Assembly (NCBI GenBank): GCA_002812745.2
Contig: NCSJ02000174.1
Span: 1 to 64,000, forward strand
Source of the DNA: Scytalidium lignicola
Lineage: Eukaryota; Ascomycota; Leotiomycetes
Reading direction: 5' to 3'
Length of the DNA: 64,000 bases
How positions within the stretch are numbered: the first letter of the stretch is position 1; every line of letters starts with the position of its first letter. The notes below the pieces were generated by a model that made no database searches, was not told where the DNA came from, and saw only the letters and a program-made list of their open reading frames with translations. Positions 1 to 11,392 of the stretch are shown in pieces. Both the position numbers and the translations under genes were made by a program.

Positions 1-543
1 TCCTCTTGTTGTAGTTCTAGCCTTGCAAAGCTTGTCCTGATCGTCTGTTGATAAGAGGTTTAAGGTAGTTTATAAAGTAGAATCTTCGTTGAATTAATTG
101 TTAGTATAGCTAGTGATTTTTGCTCAACAATTAACTTCTTCTAAATCTTGAACAATAATACATTTTTAAGCAATTAGTTTAGCTTTGATTCTGTAAAAGT
201 TAAGTTAAGCTTTCTACCACTTATAATACTAGCTTTAAGATAGGAATGGACGATTCCGTTGTTTTTAGATATAACAGATAACTCTAAATATAATTTCCTT
301 AGTAAGAAGTTGACCATTATCAAGATATGACTTAATAAAAGTATGTATAGCTTGCTCTTGACTAGTAGTTAATATCTTGTTATAACCTTTACAAGAATTA
401 GGATTAGAACCCCTCCGGATAGCTATATTCAACGTTGATTTATTGACCTTGAATAGTTTAGCTGCCACTGATTGGCTTTCTGTAAGGTTGTTGGCTAGCC
501 AGTCTTTGGCTTTACGAATACACTCCTTCTTTGGAGTTGACAT
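1..543 (-). pseudogene. Decayed pogo/Fot-type (Tc1-mariner) transposase, 5' part, running off the left edge
   Basis: The first 92 residues (543 down to 265) are open and look like the N-terminal helix-turn-helix of a fungal pogo/Fot-type transposase: a basic start, then a Psq-type helix-turn-helix around 'KLFKVNKSTLNIAIRRG', then the beginning of a CENP-B-type DNA-binding segment ('LTTSQEQAIHTFIKSYLDNG'). After the stop at 265-267 the same strand still carries recognisable transposase-like pieces (for example 'RIKAKLIA' and 'CIIVQDLEEV') interrupted by in-frame stops TAA/TAG. The region is AT-rich with many TpA-type changes, as expected after RIP (repeat-induced point mutation, a fungal C-to-T process). 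The catalytic DDE part would lie to the left of the window. Non-functional; the family call rests on motif recognition only. Confidence 0.6.
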
Positions 544-760
544 GGTAGCACATTTAAAGGATATATTTAAAAATTGAAATTTAATGGTGAGAAGTATTTA
601 ATTTGTGTGCGTTTACCATACAAAAACAAGAAGCGACCACATTTTGCTTTGCGACCACTATTGCTTCCCCCGACTAGGAGCGAATGCGACGAAAGTCGGG
701 AGGCCCGACGATTAGTCGGTAAATAATATTCAAAATAATTTCGAGGGACCATTTCTAACC
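544..760. repeat. Probable subterminal repeats of the pogo-like element
   Basis: Directly upstream of the transposase fragment there are two direct copies of gcgaccac (633-640 and 651-658), then a palindromic stretch in which cccgacta (about 668-676) pairs with tagtcggt (713-720), with a further partial copy aagtcggg (about 694-701). Repeats of this kind are common inside the ends of Fot/pogo elements, so this is probably the element's 5' end. I could not identify the exact terminal inverted repeat or a TA target duplication. Confidence 0.35.
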
Positions 761-871
761 CAATTCTTTTGGTGTGTCTAGCTTTATCTTATCAACAGAC
801 CAGGGCCGCCACTTCGATCAAAAGTGGAAGGGGCTCCAGTTGATGAGACAACCCAAAATGATGTACAGTAC

Positions 872-880
872 ATATATATA
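872..880 (+). promoter_or_regulatory. Probable TATA box of the P450 gene
   Basis: The run atatatata lies about 72 nt upstream of the P450 ATG at 952, directly after a tgtacagtac palindrome. No other core-promoter candidate is nearer. Assignment is by position and sequence only. Confidence 0.35.
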
Positions 881-951
881 GCTTCGAGGTGAGTCAGAGC
901 GGGCATCTCTTAAAAAATAATATTGTCAGAACTTAATCAGCTATCGTAATA

Positions 952-2487
952 ATGGCATTTTCCGGAGAGATTCTAGACTACCTAGTCAGTAATCCAAAGA
1001 TTACTCTCACCTTTCTCCTTATCGTATTCCTTCTTATCCGAGCAATTTATCAATTCGCGTTCCATCCTCTATCTCATATCCCTGGCCCTCTGCTTCCAAA
1101 GGTAACCTCTCTATGGCTATACTGGCATGCCTATGTTGGAGACGAGGCGACAGTCATTCATAAAGCACACGAGCGGTACGGTCCTCTTGTTCGAGTGTCC
1201 CCAAATGAGGTCGATATCAGCGATGCGGATGCTATAGCCCCCATTTATGTATCCAAAGGAGGGTTCCTCAAAGCACCTTGCTACGTTAACTTTGATATTG
1301 ATGGTCATGGTACACTTTTCTCAGCTCTTGATAATGAATACCGAACTCCGAGGGCAAAGGCTGTTCTGCCTATGTTCTCGACGAAGTCACTCAAGGAGAA
1401 TGAAGTGGTACTATACCAATGCGCTGATCGAATGGTGCAACGGATGAAAGAAGAAAGCCGTACGGGACGACCAGTCAATATCCTAAATATCACTAGGAGT
1501 TTAGCTATTGATTTTGTGAGCTCTCATTTATTCCTGGAGAACTATAATGGCACGTCAGAGAAGGGAAAGAAATTATCCGTATCTGATTTCGTCGATGCTT
1601 TCGTAGCAGTTGGTAGATTCTTTTATCTACCAAACATAGTATTTACTTGGTTGGAGTGGGCTATTGAGAAATGCTTCCCCAATGAGCATGTCAGCAACTC
1701 CATGGACATCGTGGATTCGTTCGTCAACAACATCACTGATCTAGTCTCTGAGAAACCCGGAAGTTATGCCGGACGTCTTACCAGTTTAGAATTGGATCCA
1801 ACTGAAGTAAGGGCACAATGCAAAGACCTTATATTCGCGGGAACAGATTCGACTGGTATGAATCTGGCTACCATATGCCGACAGCTGGTCCTACATCCCG
1901 ATAAGTATAGCCACATACAAGTTTTCTGATCACAAGTTCTTTTGCTAAAAGCTGAATATAGATATCAAACCCTCTATGAGGAGCTGCAGGCCAACAAGAC
2001 AGCAGGATCCCAAAAACAGGAAATTCAGGGACTGCCGTACCTTTCCGCTGTCATTAAAGAAGGTCTTCGGATCAGTATGGCCAATCCGACTCGTCTTCCC
2101 CGCGCTGTTCCTCCCGAAGGATGGACGTTCAAAGGTGTACACTTCCCGGGAGGCAGTATAGTAGGCTGCGGCGCTTATGAACTCCACTTCAATCCCAAGG
2201 TCTTTCCCAACCCTCTTGAGTTTTGTCCAGAGCGCTGGCTGGAGCCGAATGCCACTTTGGAAGCAACAAAGTACTGGTTTGCGTTTGGCGCTGGGCCTAG
2301 GGCCTGTATCGCACGGAATCTGGCAACGCTAGAGTTGTATATGGCCACAGAAAGGTTGGTCGAGAGCGATGTTCTGCGAGGTGCGAGGGTGTGTAAGGAG
2401 AATGTCGAGATTTATGAGTGGTTTAATTCGAAGGTTAAGGATGAGAAGATCGAACTTCTATTTGAGGCCAGAGATGTAAAGTTCTAG
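952..2487 (+). CDS. Cytochrome P450 monooxygenase
   Basis: Two exons, 952-1904 and 1962-2487, joined in phase across a 57-nt intron (donor GTATAG, acceptor ATAG), giving 492 residues. The exon 1 reading frame stops at 1927-1929 if not spliced. Residues 16-36 form a membrane anchor, followed by the basic/proline hinge 'HPLSHIPGP'. The I-helix oxygen-binding motif is 'FAGTDST', the K-helix ExxR is in 'IKEGLRI', the PERF-type motif is 'FCPERW', and the heme loop 'FAFGAGPRAC' supplies the cysteine ligand. All catalytic motifs are present, so the gene looks functional. It is an ER-bound class II enzyme that would need a reductase partner. The sequence resembles the pisatin demethylase-like and secondary-metabolism P450 group, but the substrate cannot be read from the sequence. 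No biosynthetic cluster genes accompany it; a decayed transposon lies just upstream. Confidence 0.93.
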
Positions 2488-2768
2488 ATTATTTTGTATT
2501 ATTCATAACATATGGATATATACGGCATCCTATGTTAGAAATGAAGCTTNAAAAAAGTGAAAGAACTCCATTTTGACTCGTTATCCACTTGAAGCTCAAT
2601 GAGGCCGCTTAAAAGTAAATTGATCTTTGTGTGCTGTTATCCAAACGTCGTTAAGAAGCATAACCAACCATGAAGCCATTGTAGCGCAAAAGAGCTATTC
2701 TACAGACTCCAGTGAAAAAGAGACCTAAGAAAACCGGTTGCACCATTAGTCGATCGTGAAATTGGCCT

Positions 2769-3881
2769 CTAAGATAGGCCCCATTCTCCAGGCTTCACCG
2801 TTTCTTGATGTTTAGGTTCCATCAAAAACTCCAATCTGTCCTCAATAGTAACCCATCCTTTCCTTTTGTTAACAACGGCATGCCTAATTGCATCTTTCCA
2901 ATCAGCCCACCAAGCATCCTCGCTTTGGACTGCACATATTCGTCCCTCCTCTCCCCGTGGAACATTAGCATAAGGCCAGACTGATTTCACGACTTCGTAT
3001 CTTTTCGTCCCTGTGAAAAGGGAAGTCATGTTGGAGAAGAACCGGTTCACTTTATCTGGAGGACGGATAACGACTTTGTTATGGGTGGTAGGGAATGTAA
3101 TAACGACTTGGCCGCGGTAGGAGGTGCTAGCGATTAGGGATAGAATAAGACCTTCTAGGTACGAGGAATCCCAGTTGGTGACGACTCTTTCTAGTGTGAA
3201 TCTGTATAGTACGTTAAATAATAAATTTAATTAAAACTCTAAGTGTAACTGAAAAGAACATGGGAGCTTAATAGTATTTATGATAGGAAAGACGTACTGT
3301 TTTATTGAACTTGGATCCTCACAGTATCTCCTAGCCCATTCTTCGAGGCCTCCGGTTACGATTGGTGTTGCTGTCTCTTTGGTGTCACCCCTGAAACCTT
3401 TCTCCCCGTTTCCAATGAACTTCACATAGTTCATGCGGTTCTTTGAGTCTGCATCAGGGATTATGAGATTCATCATGTTAATCTTAACGTCAAAGTCTGA
3501 ATAGCCCTCATTTGCCCTCCCACCTGTGATTCTAATCTGTGGTTTGGGTGGTAATGTGGCTAGAGACTGAATAATAGAGACCAGTGCAGCAGGATATGTA
3601 CTCAGACGGACGACAGATGTCTTGAGTGTAGTCTGGTCAGATGATAATGTGAAGTCTCTTGGTGAGTAGAGAAAATAGTCCAGTTTGGGGAGACCTGGAT
3701 ATACTTTTAGTTCTCTAGAAGCCGTTGGAGCACTTATAATCGGTGTTGTAGGCCCTGAATAAGGTGGCGGGGTGATAGATCGGTCTTCATCCTGGGGTGA
3801 TCTATGTGATGAGGAAGGAGCAGCTTCTGAAGGACGATACACGGCATAAGATTGGTCTTGAACACCTTTGGCAGATGCCAT
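2769..3881 (-). CDS. Conserved-looking fungal protein of unknown function, with an apparent frameshift
   Basis: I do not recognise a named domain. Exon 1 (3881 to 3298, ATG in a good context AAAATGG; an upstream ATG-less extension reaches 3935) encodes a Ser/Pro-rich N-terminus, then a compact region beginning 'YPGLPKLDYFLYSPRDFTL'. A GTACGT donor at 3297 and a CAG acceptor ending at 3203 would give a 95-nt intron and continue as 'FTLERVV', but that frame then needs one base fewer near 3181 to reach the evidently genuine 'TNWDSSYLEGLILSLI' and the C-terminus 'KPGEWGLS'. Alternatively a weaker GTCTTT donor at 3293 with the TAG acceptor at 3192 keeps one frame (phase 0). So the gene is either spliced unusually or carries a one-base error or mutation. 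The C-terminal half has an alternating hydrophobic pattern typical of a folded domain. Confidence 0.6.
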
Positions 3882-3935
3882 TTTTCTAGGAACTTTTTTC
3901 AGTGCAATTCGTAGGAGATCAGAGACTGGGATCAA

Positions 3936-6900
3936 TCACGATACTTATTTCCTACTTCAACGCAATCAAAAAGGCTGAGCGAGGTTGAGTGCGTTCAACA
4001 TCATCGTTGTGGCGCAGCGCAGCCTCGGTGCCTGGATACAATTGGGGTTCACCAATAAGAACACCGGGATGGTTAAGTTAAGCTTATGAGCTGCGTGAGA
4101 AGCTTCGCGTTTTGTTTCCCTAAATCGATGCTAGTACTGTAGCTAGTAGTTGCCGCACCAAATACATATTTTCTTTCCCAAGGAACCACTCGTCTAAAAA
4201 GGATTGAAATTGGCTTAAAAATCTAGCGCATGAATATATNAAAAAAGTCTCCTGTACGCCTTTGAAGATAATCATCAGTGTATCGCATGCGTAGAGCTGC
4301 CGGCTTCAATTCAGGCAGAGCTCGCTTGTTCACATGTAGAACTTCACCTTACTCACCATTCTCCAAGCTTAGATTAAACTTCCTAGCCAATTTCCTCATG
4401 GCAGCACAAGAGATCAAATCTTTTCGATGTCCAAAGGCTATCAGATAAACAGGATACAACAACGGAGGGCTATCTAACATTCCCTAGTGGAAGATGAACT
4501 GATCTGCCCCCAAATAGTAGAGAGGAGAAGTAAAAAAATGAGCGAGCTATAGATCAGAAAGAAAGTGAATAATAAGATGTACTCCGAGATACCACAGTAT
4601 TTCTGTATACTTGCTTGCTTGATAATTATAAGTGATGGGTAATATTTAACTTGCTTTTTACTGCCCAAAGATGGAAGATCCAGCCCTGACAGATGGAGGA
4701 ACACCTTCAGCCTCAAAACCGTTGCAATCATATTAGTATGTCAGTGTGCTCAGATGCCTTATTCCCGTGCGTCCTTGTAGGTTTGATCACTCTTTAGCAG
4801 TCAATGCATGCCAATCAAGATTTGGTCCCTTGAGAAGGTCCAAAACGGCTGTTACAGAACAAAATGATAAGAATCCTCGGCCCTCGGACCCAGACCTCAA
4901 ACTGTACAGTACGTGCAGAAGTAAGGTTGCCTTAGCCGTGCTGATGGTACTGTACGTAAAGTAAAGTCTTACGTGCATGCTCGCGTACAGCACGAAAAAA
5001 CTTCAAAAGTTCTCACTCTTGCAGTATCTCGGGCTAGTCAAAGGGAGGGCCACATTGACTGGGAGGATTAAACCTGACTATAAGGAAGTTATTCTCAAAT
5101 AAACTAAGGGCTATTCTTCCCTTTATATGCCGCTTTGGTTTCGTAAAATTGATTTTAGGTTGCTGTGGCAGTTCCTACGGAGTTAAGCTTGGTCCTACAG
5201 CTAGGTAGGAGAATTTTAGGCACGAAATACGGCAGAGCATCGATCGAACCACAGTACTTTGCACGGTAATATGCAGTAATATATACATATGTAGGGAAAG
5301 AAATTTCAGAGATTGCAAGAACCGTTGCATACAACAATGACGTCAAGGCACGTAGAAAATTTGTTGATTACACTAGTTGGGATGAGCTGTTGAAATCAAC
5401 ATCAAGCAAGTGGAGTTTGACTATATGCTGGTTCATGTGGGTAAAATGAAAGGTAGATGTAAACAACTACAGTACACTCATGGTACACAGTTACAGTACA
5501 AGCGGTGAAACTTTCCCACAGATGGATGGGATCATGGATTGATGGAACACGAATGCCACAGAAACTTATTTGCACTATTTGGTGCTGTGTGTGTGGTCAA
5601 GGTGATCATTTTGCTTCTCCCGGATCTCCTGGCTCTTTTGCTTTTGACTCTTGCTTGACCCAAGCGCCGAGTGATGGATAGTGCTGTTGCATTATCTCAA
5701 GGGTATCTGACGAATAGATCGCACTCTTAGGCTCTTACTTTCTTTTCAGCCAACGACACCGCGACATTTTATCGTCGGATTGACCAAAGCGACCACTGTC
5801 CCGGCTTATGGATATCATGCATCGCTTGCGTCTCCACTGTGAGCTAACCTCGCAAGCTGGCTTTCTCTCGACATCACAAAACGAAACCAGGTGTTAAACC
5901 TAGCTCCTACTGTACTGAATCGTTAGCTCTGTGTGACCGTAATATTGACTTGGACGGTGACAGCGAACAAGGCGGCGTGGGGTCTGTCGATACAAGGCGC
6001 TGCACATTTCATACGAGATAAAGGCGTGGGAGGATAAGATGTTGAAGCTACCAACGAGAGCTTCCCAGGGCTGATGGCCTGGTCTAGTCTCCTCTGACGA
6101 CGCAAACCTTCTTATCAGGACACAAGTTCTACTGTCTGAAATGTGTACAGTAGCAGTCTGATTTCATCCCGACATTCCAATCATTGTTCCCCGAATCATT
6201 CTATTGTTCAATTGTGCAGTGGTGATTCGGAGGTCTCTACCCTCCCCCCAGGCAACAAGCTGCATCATGGAGCGTCAAAAAGACTGCTTCTTCCAGCAAG
6301 TCTCTCGAAGGGTATCCCTCCGAAGATGAATTCATCACCAACCGGAGGCGCTGGAAATAATCAAGCAACACCTCTGCATCTTAACAGCCTCTCGTACAGT
6401 ACAATCCAGGTTAAATCTCCGGCGCGCAAAATGTGACAATGTGACTACCGGTACTCCTTTGCTGCAAGGTGTCGGGGAGCAGGACTGCCCCTTACAATGT
6501 ATTCAGATATTATTAGATTTCCTCCCACAGTATCAGGTACTCAAAAGATTGCAAGGTACAAGTTACCTTGTGACACCGAACCACAGCAGCAGGCCATGAA
6601 TAGCATCGAGCGAGTTGTCTCAGAAATCGCAACAGTACAGGACGACAGACGAAAGAGCAAGTACAGTTTCGAAAGCCGCCTAAGCCGGCCAAGATATCGC
6701 TTGCGAGTAGGGTAACACTGGTAGCAGACAAGGTGGGTTGCATGCATTTGACACAAGTAAGTCGAGACGATCTGCCGCCGGTTACTTTGTAGACGGATGG
6801 GAGCCGCATGGCAAAGATCAAAGAGTGGAAGGGAAACGATGCTATTCTTAAACCCTCCGAGCGCTTGTTTGGATCGCGGCCGGGACGGGCGAATTGGGAT

Positions 6901-8756
6901 CTGCCACAGGGGCTTCAGGGGTGTGTATCGTGGTTGGCAGCGAGGCCGAGTGGCCCGAGAAAGAGGCCCAGGCCGATCGATCGACGGGACTTTCTCCGTC
7001 CCAAACCCAAACCTAGAGCCGATAGATGGATGGATAGATAGGTAGTGATGGCCGGCCACAAGTAAGTTATTGTAAACCAAACAAGTACACTCTTGATTGA
7101 GCAAGGTGGATATTGGTTAATGGAGATGACATCAAGCCTCCTGCTAATACTTGCAGAGATGCATACTGGTCCAGAGTTTGTGGTGGCACTGGTGGGCTCT
7201 CCCTTGTTCGTTTCTGGCAGTCGAGACGCTTCCACGACCCTTTCACCTGCAATCCATCTGCCCTCGAACCATCAGACCCGAAGTCATCCTGCACACAACA
7301 TTATTGATTTTACATGATTGCTATGCAACCACGTATGGATCCCAACCACCCTCCTGCAGTGTACGTGCGGGCTGCTGATAACGGTACGTCGAGTCGGTAC
7401 AGTACGAGCTGCTGCTGCCGTCTTGGCCCCTGCCTAACACGGGTTCCATGTTTTTTTATGCATCTTCTTGCCCGCACATCCTATACACAGGCGTGACAGG
7501 GAAGCCAGAGACGCAAAGATCATGGCGCCATGGACGTGCGTGTGTTTGGGAGACCCTGAGGGAACCCAGGAGGTGCCAGATACAGGAAGTGGGAAGGAAT
7601 TGCGGTTGCACTGCAGGTCGGATCCGGCAAGAGGGAATTGGGTGTGGACGCCGTCAACAAATAGCTGCAGCCCAGCCAACACCGTGCGATTCCCATATTT
7701 GCGCCGCAAAATACCGTAAGTGAGTCGCTGGCCGCCCAAGCCCCAAAGGCCCCATCTTCCGTTGACCCTGCTCGGCCCTCTCCCACGCCTCAGCTGAAGG
7801 GAAGGGAGTAGGGAAGGGAAGGGAGGATAAGCTCCACCCGCGGGTCGTCGTATCCAGCGCCGCTAAGATACTATCCATTCTGCCATCATCGCTTTTGACT
7901 CTTTTGGGTGGGCCTGATATCCGTTCCATGGCCCAAATCTTGTTACGAAGTTATGACCGCCTGCCTCTCTCCAAGACAAGCCCTGCCCAGACCTGCCCTA
8001 CCCTGCCGTATGTCCCCAGTCTTTGCTTTGGTCGTTTGTTTTAGCAGCGAGAAAGATGCGCTGGGTCCAATAGTTCTTTTTCTTAGTTGGCTCTAGCGTC
8101 TATCACTCCCAAGCCCCCGGTTCCTCCTCTGCCATTTAGTACTTGTAACTTCGGTCCTTCACCTTCCTCCTCCAATTCTTCCCCTCTCCAACCCTAAATA
8201 CTGAGATTCTCAGTCATTCCTTTCTCTGGTGGCCTCCTTCCTCCTCCTCCTCCTCCTCCCTTCCATTGATCAAATTCTGCGAAAGAGCTGGGAAATTTAC
8301 ACCTTTTGTCCCGGATCTATAAGTCGTCGAGGCATACCTGGATACCTCCAAAAAGGGAAAGCTACCAGAACAAACCGAACAGTCGGAACTTTAGTCTACC
8401 TTTTCACAATCAAGATCGAAATCTGTTATTTGTGCAGCTATTGAACTTGATTGTTAGAAATAACTGTCGTGGGTCTGGTGATTTTTGTCCGTCAGGGGAC
8501 GACTGCCTAGGAATTCCTCTTGTGGTGCCATTCGACAACCCCAAGGTCCGTTGGGTTCAATCTGCCAACACCTACCGATCCCGAGTCACAGAATCCTAGG
8601 AACTAACATCTATCTGTTCTAAAGGTAGATTTGTAGACAATTTGCAAGAGAGAAGCTCCAAAGGGTTAATTTTGCGACCCCCAGAATTACAATTGAGTTG
8701 CAAACTTTATTTATCCGACCCCGCACCTTGGCCGAACCGTCTTGTTCAACGCAGAG
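3936..8756. other. 4.8 kb with no supportable gene
   Basis: I see no ORF with domain-like composition. Open frames between 6143 and 7929 overlap on both strands and have random-looking composition. The first half is AT-rich; about 6.8-8.0 kb is GC-richer. It contains many copies of the palindrome-like tacagta/tactgta motif (for example 4903-4912, 4946-4954, 5468-5475, 6394-6402, 7391-7399), an N at 4240 before an A-run, and a (TCC)n tract at about 8236-8260. The CT-rich stretch from about 8100 to 8756 looks like promoter and 5' leader of the gene starting at 8757. Confidence 0.6.
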
Positions 8757-9653
8757 ATGTCTGTCTTCTCGAAGATTAAGCTCTCGAGAAAGGCTGCAAA
8801 GGAGCATGCTGCCAAAAAAGCCGAGAAAGAAAATGTCGACGCCAGTAACATTCCATACAAGCATGTTCCGACACACGCTGCTGTAGATGCGCTTTCGGGA
8901 GCGCCATCGAGTTGGAAGTACGACGACCGCTCAAAAATTAAGGCACATTATACCAAGAGGAGCCAAATGAGATTCAACCGCACTGCTAGTACGCTGTCGA
9001 ACGTCTCGTATGCAACTGGAAATGGAATGGGATCTAAAGCCGAAGCGGGACCAAGTTCTCAGGCTCCAACTCTCCCACGAGCGAATAGTTACAGCAGCTA
9101 TAATGCTGCCTGGTTTGATCGTGGTAATGATGTGTACTATCTCAGCAGTGACCAGTCGAGAGGCAGGCCAAAACCGTCACGCGGCCACTCCTATCATGAC
9201 TCGGGTGTTGGGCCAAGCGTTGGACCTAGCCCTCTTGCCAGCAATATTCAAAGTGAGAGTATGTTCATTGACGAAGTCAATTAGGTCCCTGGAGTTGCTG
9301 AAGTTATGGTGATGCAATACGCTAACTACTCTCCTGTAGATGTTTCTCCAGTCGAAAGTTCTGGCAACAGCACAAACTCGAGGTCTTCTGAGCATCTCGA
9401 AATGACCCACCCTCCTGCTAACCCAAGACGGCACTCCGACCGTCCACAACCAACCGTGTATGGAGAGCAGGATATCTTTGACCGATTGCACACAAGCACA
9501 ACCAGGAAGCTAGGTGAAGCTCCTCTCTACGACACTCCCCCTGAGCCAGTTAAACCGGTGTCAAAGACCACAGTCGCTGCATCGGCTGCAAAGCCAAAGA
9601 AGCAAAGATGGAGTCTTCTAGGAAAGAAGAACACCGCCGCCATTGCAGCCTAA
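8757..9653 (+). CDS. Unassigned basic, low-complexity fungal protein (271 aa)
   Basis: Exons 8757-9258 and 9340-9653 join across an 81-nt intron with a textbook GTATGT donor, a gctaac branch site and a TGTAG acceptor, in phase 1. The first ATG of the open frame is 8757. The N-terminus is lysine-rich and helical ('FSKIKLSRKAAKEHAAKKAE'), followed by a more conserved-looking stretch around 'PSSWKYDDRSKIKAHYTKR', then a Ser/Pro/Asn-rich, probably disordered middle and a basic C-terminus ending in 'GKKNTAAIAA'. There is no signal peptide or membrane segment. I recognise no named family. The strong splice signals and clean frame make it a real gene. It has a long CT-rich leader, common in strongly expressed fungal genes. 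Confidence 0.8.
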
Positions 9654-11392
9654 TGGCTAAATGAACTTCAGACTCAGTTCTATTCTATGTACCTACGGCA
9701 GTCCTTTCGGGGTCAGTATTAATTAATAGAGTCTGGTCAGAAATGTCACAAGTATTGGCATAGCTCTATCAGAGTCCTTGGTCATTCACCCTAGGCATGC
9801 CCGAATGCATAAATTCCTTTCTTACAATATGCATAATCATGCACATGGGTTTGTTTATATATACACGACACTTCAGGTGGCTCTAGAGATTGAGACATTT
9901 ACGACACTGGCCGATGCCACCTCAACGACGTTTCTTTTTGTCAGCTTCAACCTTATCTCAGGTCGGAGTTTGTCTTGAACTGTTTTAGCGACCATGTCTC
10001 AGCGCCACAACTATTTCATGTCTCACTTTGGGGCCAGGAGCCTAAGCGGAACAACAAATGGTCCGGACCCCCGCCTGCCATTCATTTCACAAGTTAATAA
10101 TCTTACGGCACTTTCGGGAAAAGTCAACAGAGTTAAGAGAATCGGGGTGAAATTATTATGAAAGATACCTGAACTTTCAGACCGGAAGAACTCTATCAAA
10201 GTACATCAAAGTCTATTGGACACATTCGTTGAATTAGGAGTTACATTAGAAAGATTAGGCCGGATATTATGGTTTACATTGTAGGTGTGGAATAACATAC
10301 TGCATCAAATAACTTTATTTTCTTCCAATGGATAAAGAAAATCTGGATTAAAGGAGGTTTGGGATATATCTGGGGTTAATTTGTCTTTCGCTGATATTTT
10401 GGGCTCGAGGGTTATTCGTTGGTATGCCGAGCTTTTTCAGATAGCATTTATGGTNAAAAAGTTTAGATATGCTATACGCAGCTATTCTGTTAGAAACAAC
10501 CAATATATAAAATGTTTCTGAGACATCTCTTCCATGTGTCTCACGAGAAATCTGTACCTAGTAGCGGACACTAGCCTCATCCAATTAATTTATTCATCTT
10601 CTTTGCAAGTCATGGTTATGAAATAGAAACCCCATGAACAAACTTTGAAATGTTCTTGATTCCGCATAGCTATCTTGTGGTATTGAACTAGAGAGTTATG
10701 TAATCTCTTATTTAGAGTTGCAACAGTATGACTAGCTTGCTTCTTTCCACGGAGATATTACTCAGTCAAACAGCCTCTTCGGGTTTGCTTTTCATTATCT
10801 GAGTTGTCGCTTCTGTTGCAGCAATTGTCTTACGGCATATGATATATCAGTATGAACACTATGCAACCAGTTCTATACGAGACAAGACTCACCTCTCTAC
10901 TTTCTCTTTGCAATTTCTGAAGCGTACAGCCCATAAATTTCTATTACGGTCTCTAGTTTAGGAAAAGAGAGAGGCATCAGAACATCTTAAATATGATTAT
11001 CATCACAATAGACAGCAAGAGCAAAACCATATAGGTACAGATATGCCTAAATAACGGTTATGACATGCAACCGTTGAATGCCAAAAATGCTTTGACCACT
11101 GAGTTGCCTCCTTAGACTGTGTCAGTATGAGTATAATATAACATGGAGAATAACTTAGGCATCGGCGCTCATGATCTGTAGTACAGCATGAGGTAGTAAT
11201 TATGGCGGTGTTATATGATCAGAACGTTGACCGTGCTACAATAGATTCATAAAGTTATACTGTTGATATCTCCGTTGGAAGAAGGCATGCTCTTTGTTCA
11301 TATGCCAATGCTTTTTTTGCTACTTCCTTAAGCTAACTCAAAATTCAAGAATTCTAATGACTTCGATGACATGGGGTTGATGAAAGCAAATA
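9654..11392. other. AT-rich stretch without a recognisable gene
   Basis: The 3' flank of the preceding gene passes into increasingly AT-rich sequence with frequent stops in all frames and an N at 10455 next to an A-run. Its composition matches the decayed transporter to the right, so it may hold further decayed sequence (possibly the transporter's missing C-terminal half), but I could not match any part to a family. Confidence 0.5.

Noticed and set aside
1942..2487. Separate 181-residue P450-like frame starting with TTG
   Set aside because: It is exon 2 of the P450 gene; a 57-nt intron joins it in phase with the upstream exon.
952..2487. Biosynthetic gene cluster around the P450
   Set aside because: No PKS, NRPS, terpene synthase, transcription factor or other tailoring gene lies near it in the window.
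4005..4110. Segment with ggcgcagcgcagcct and gggatggttaag that looked like tRNA or 5S rRNA
   Set aside because: No acceptor or T-arm pairing found, and no match to the 5S internal control elements I know.
6143..7929. Dense overlapping open frames of 60-187 codons on both strands
   Set aside because: They overlap in up to four frames, have random composition and no splice or family support; GC-richer sequence simply has fewer stops.
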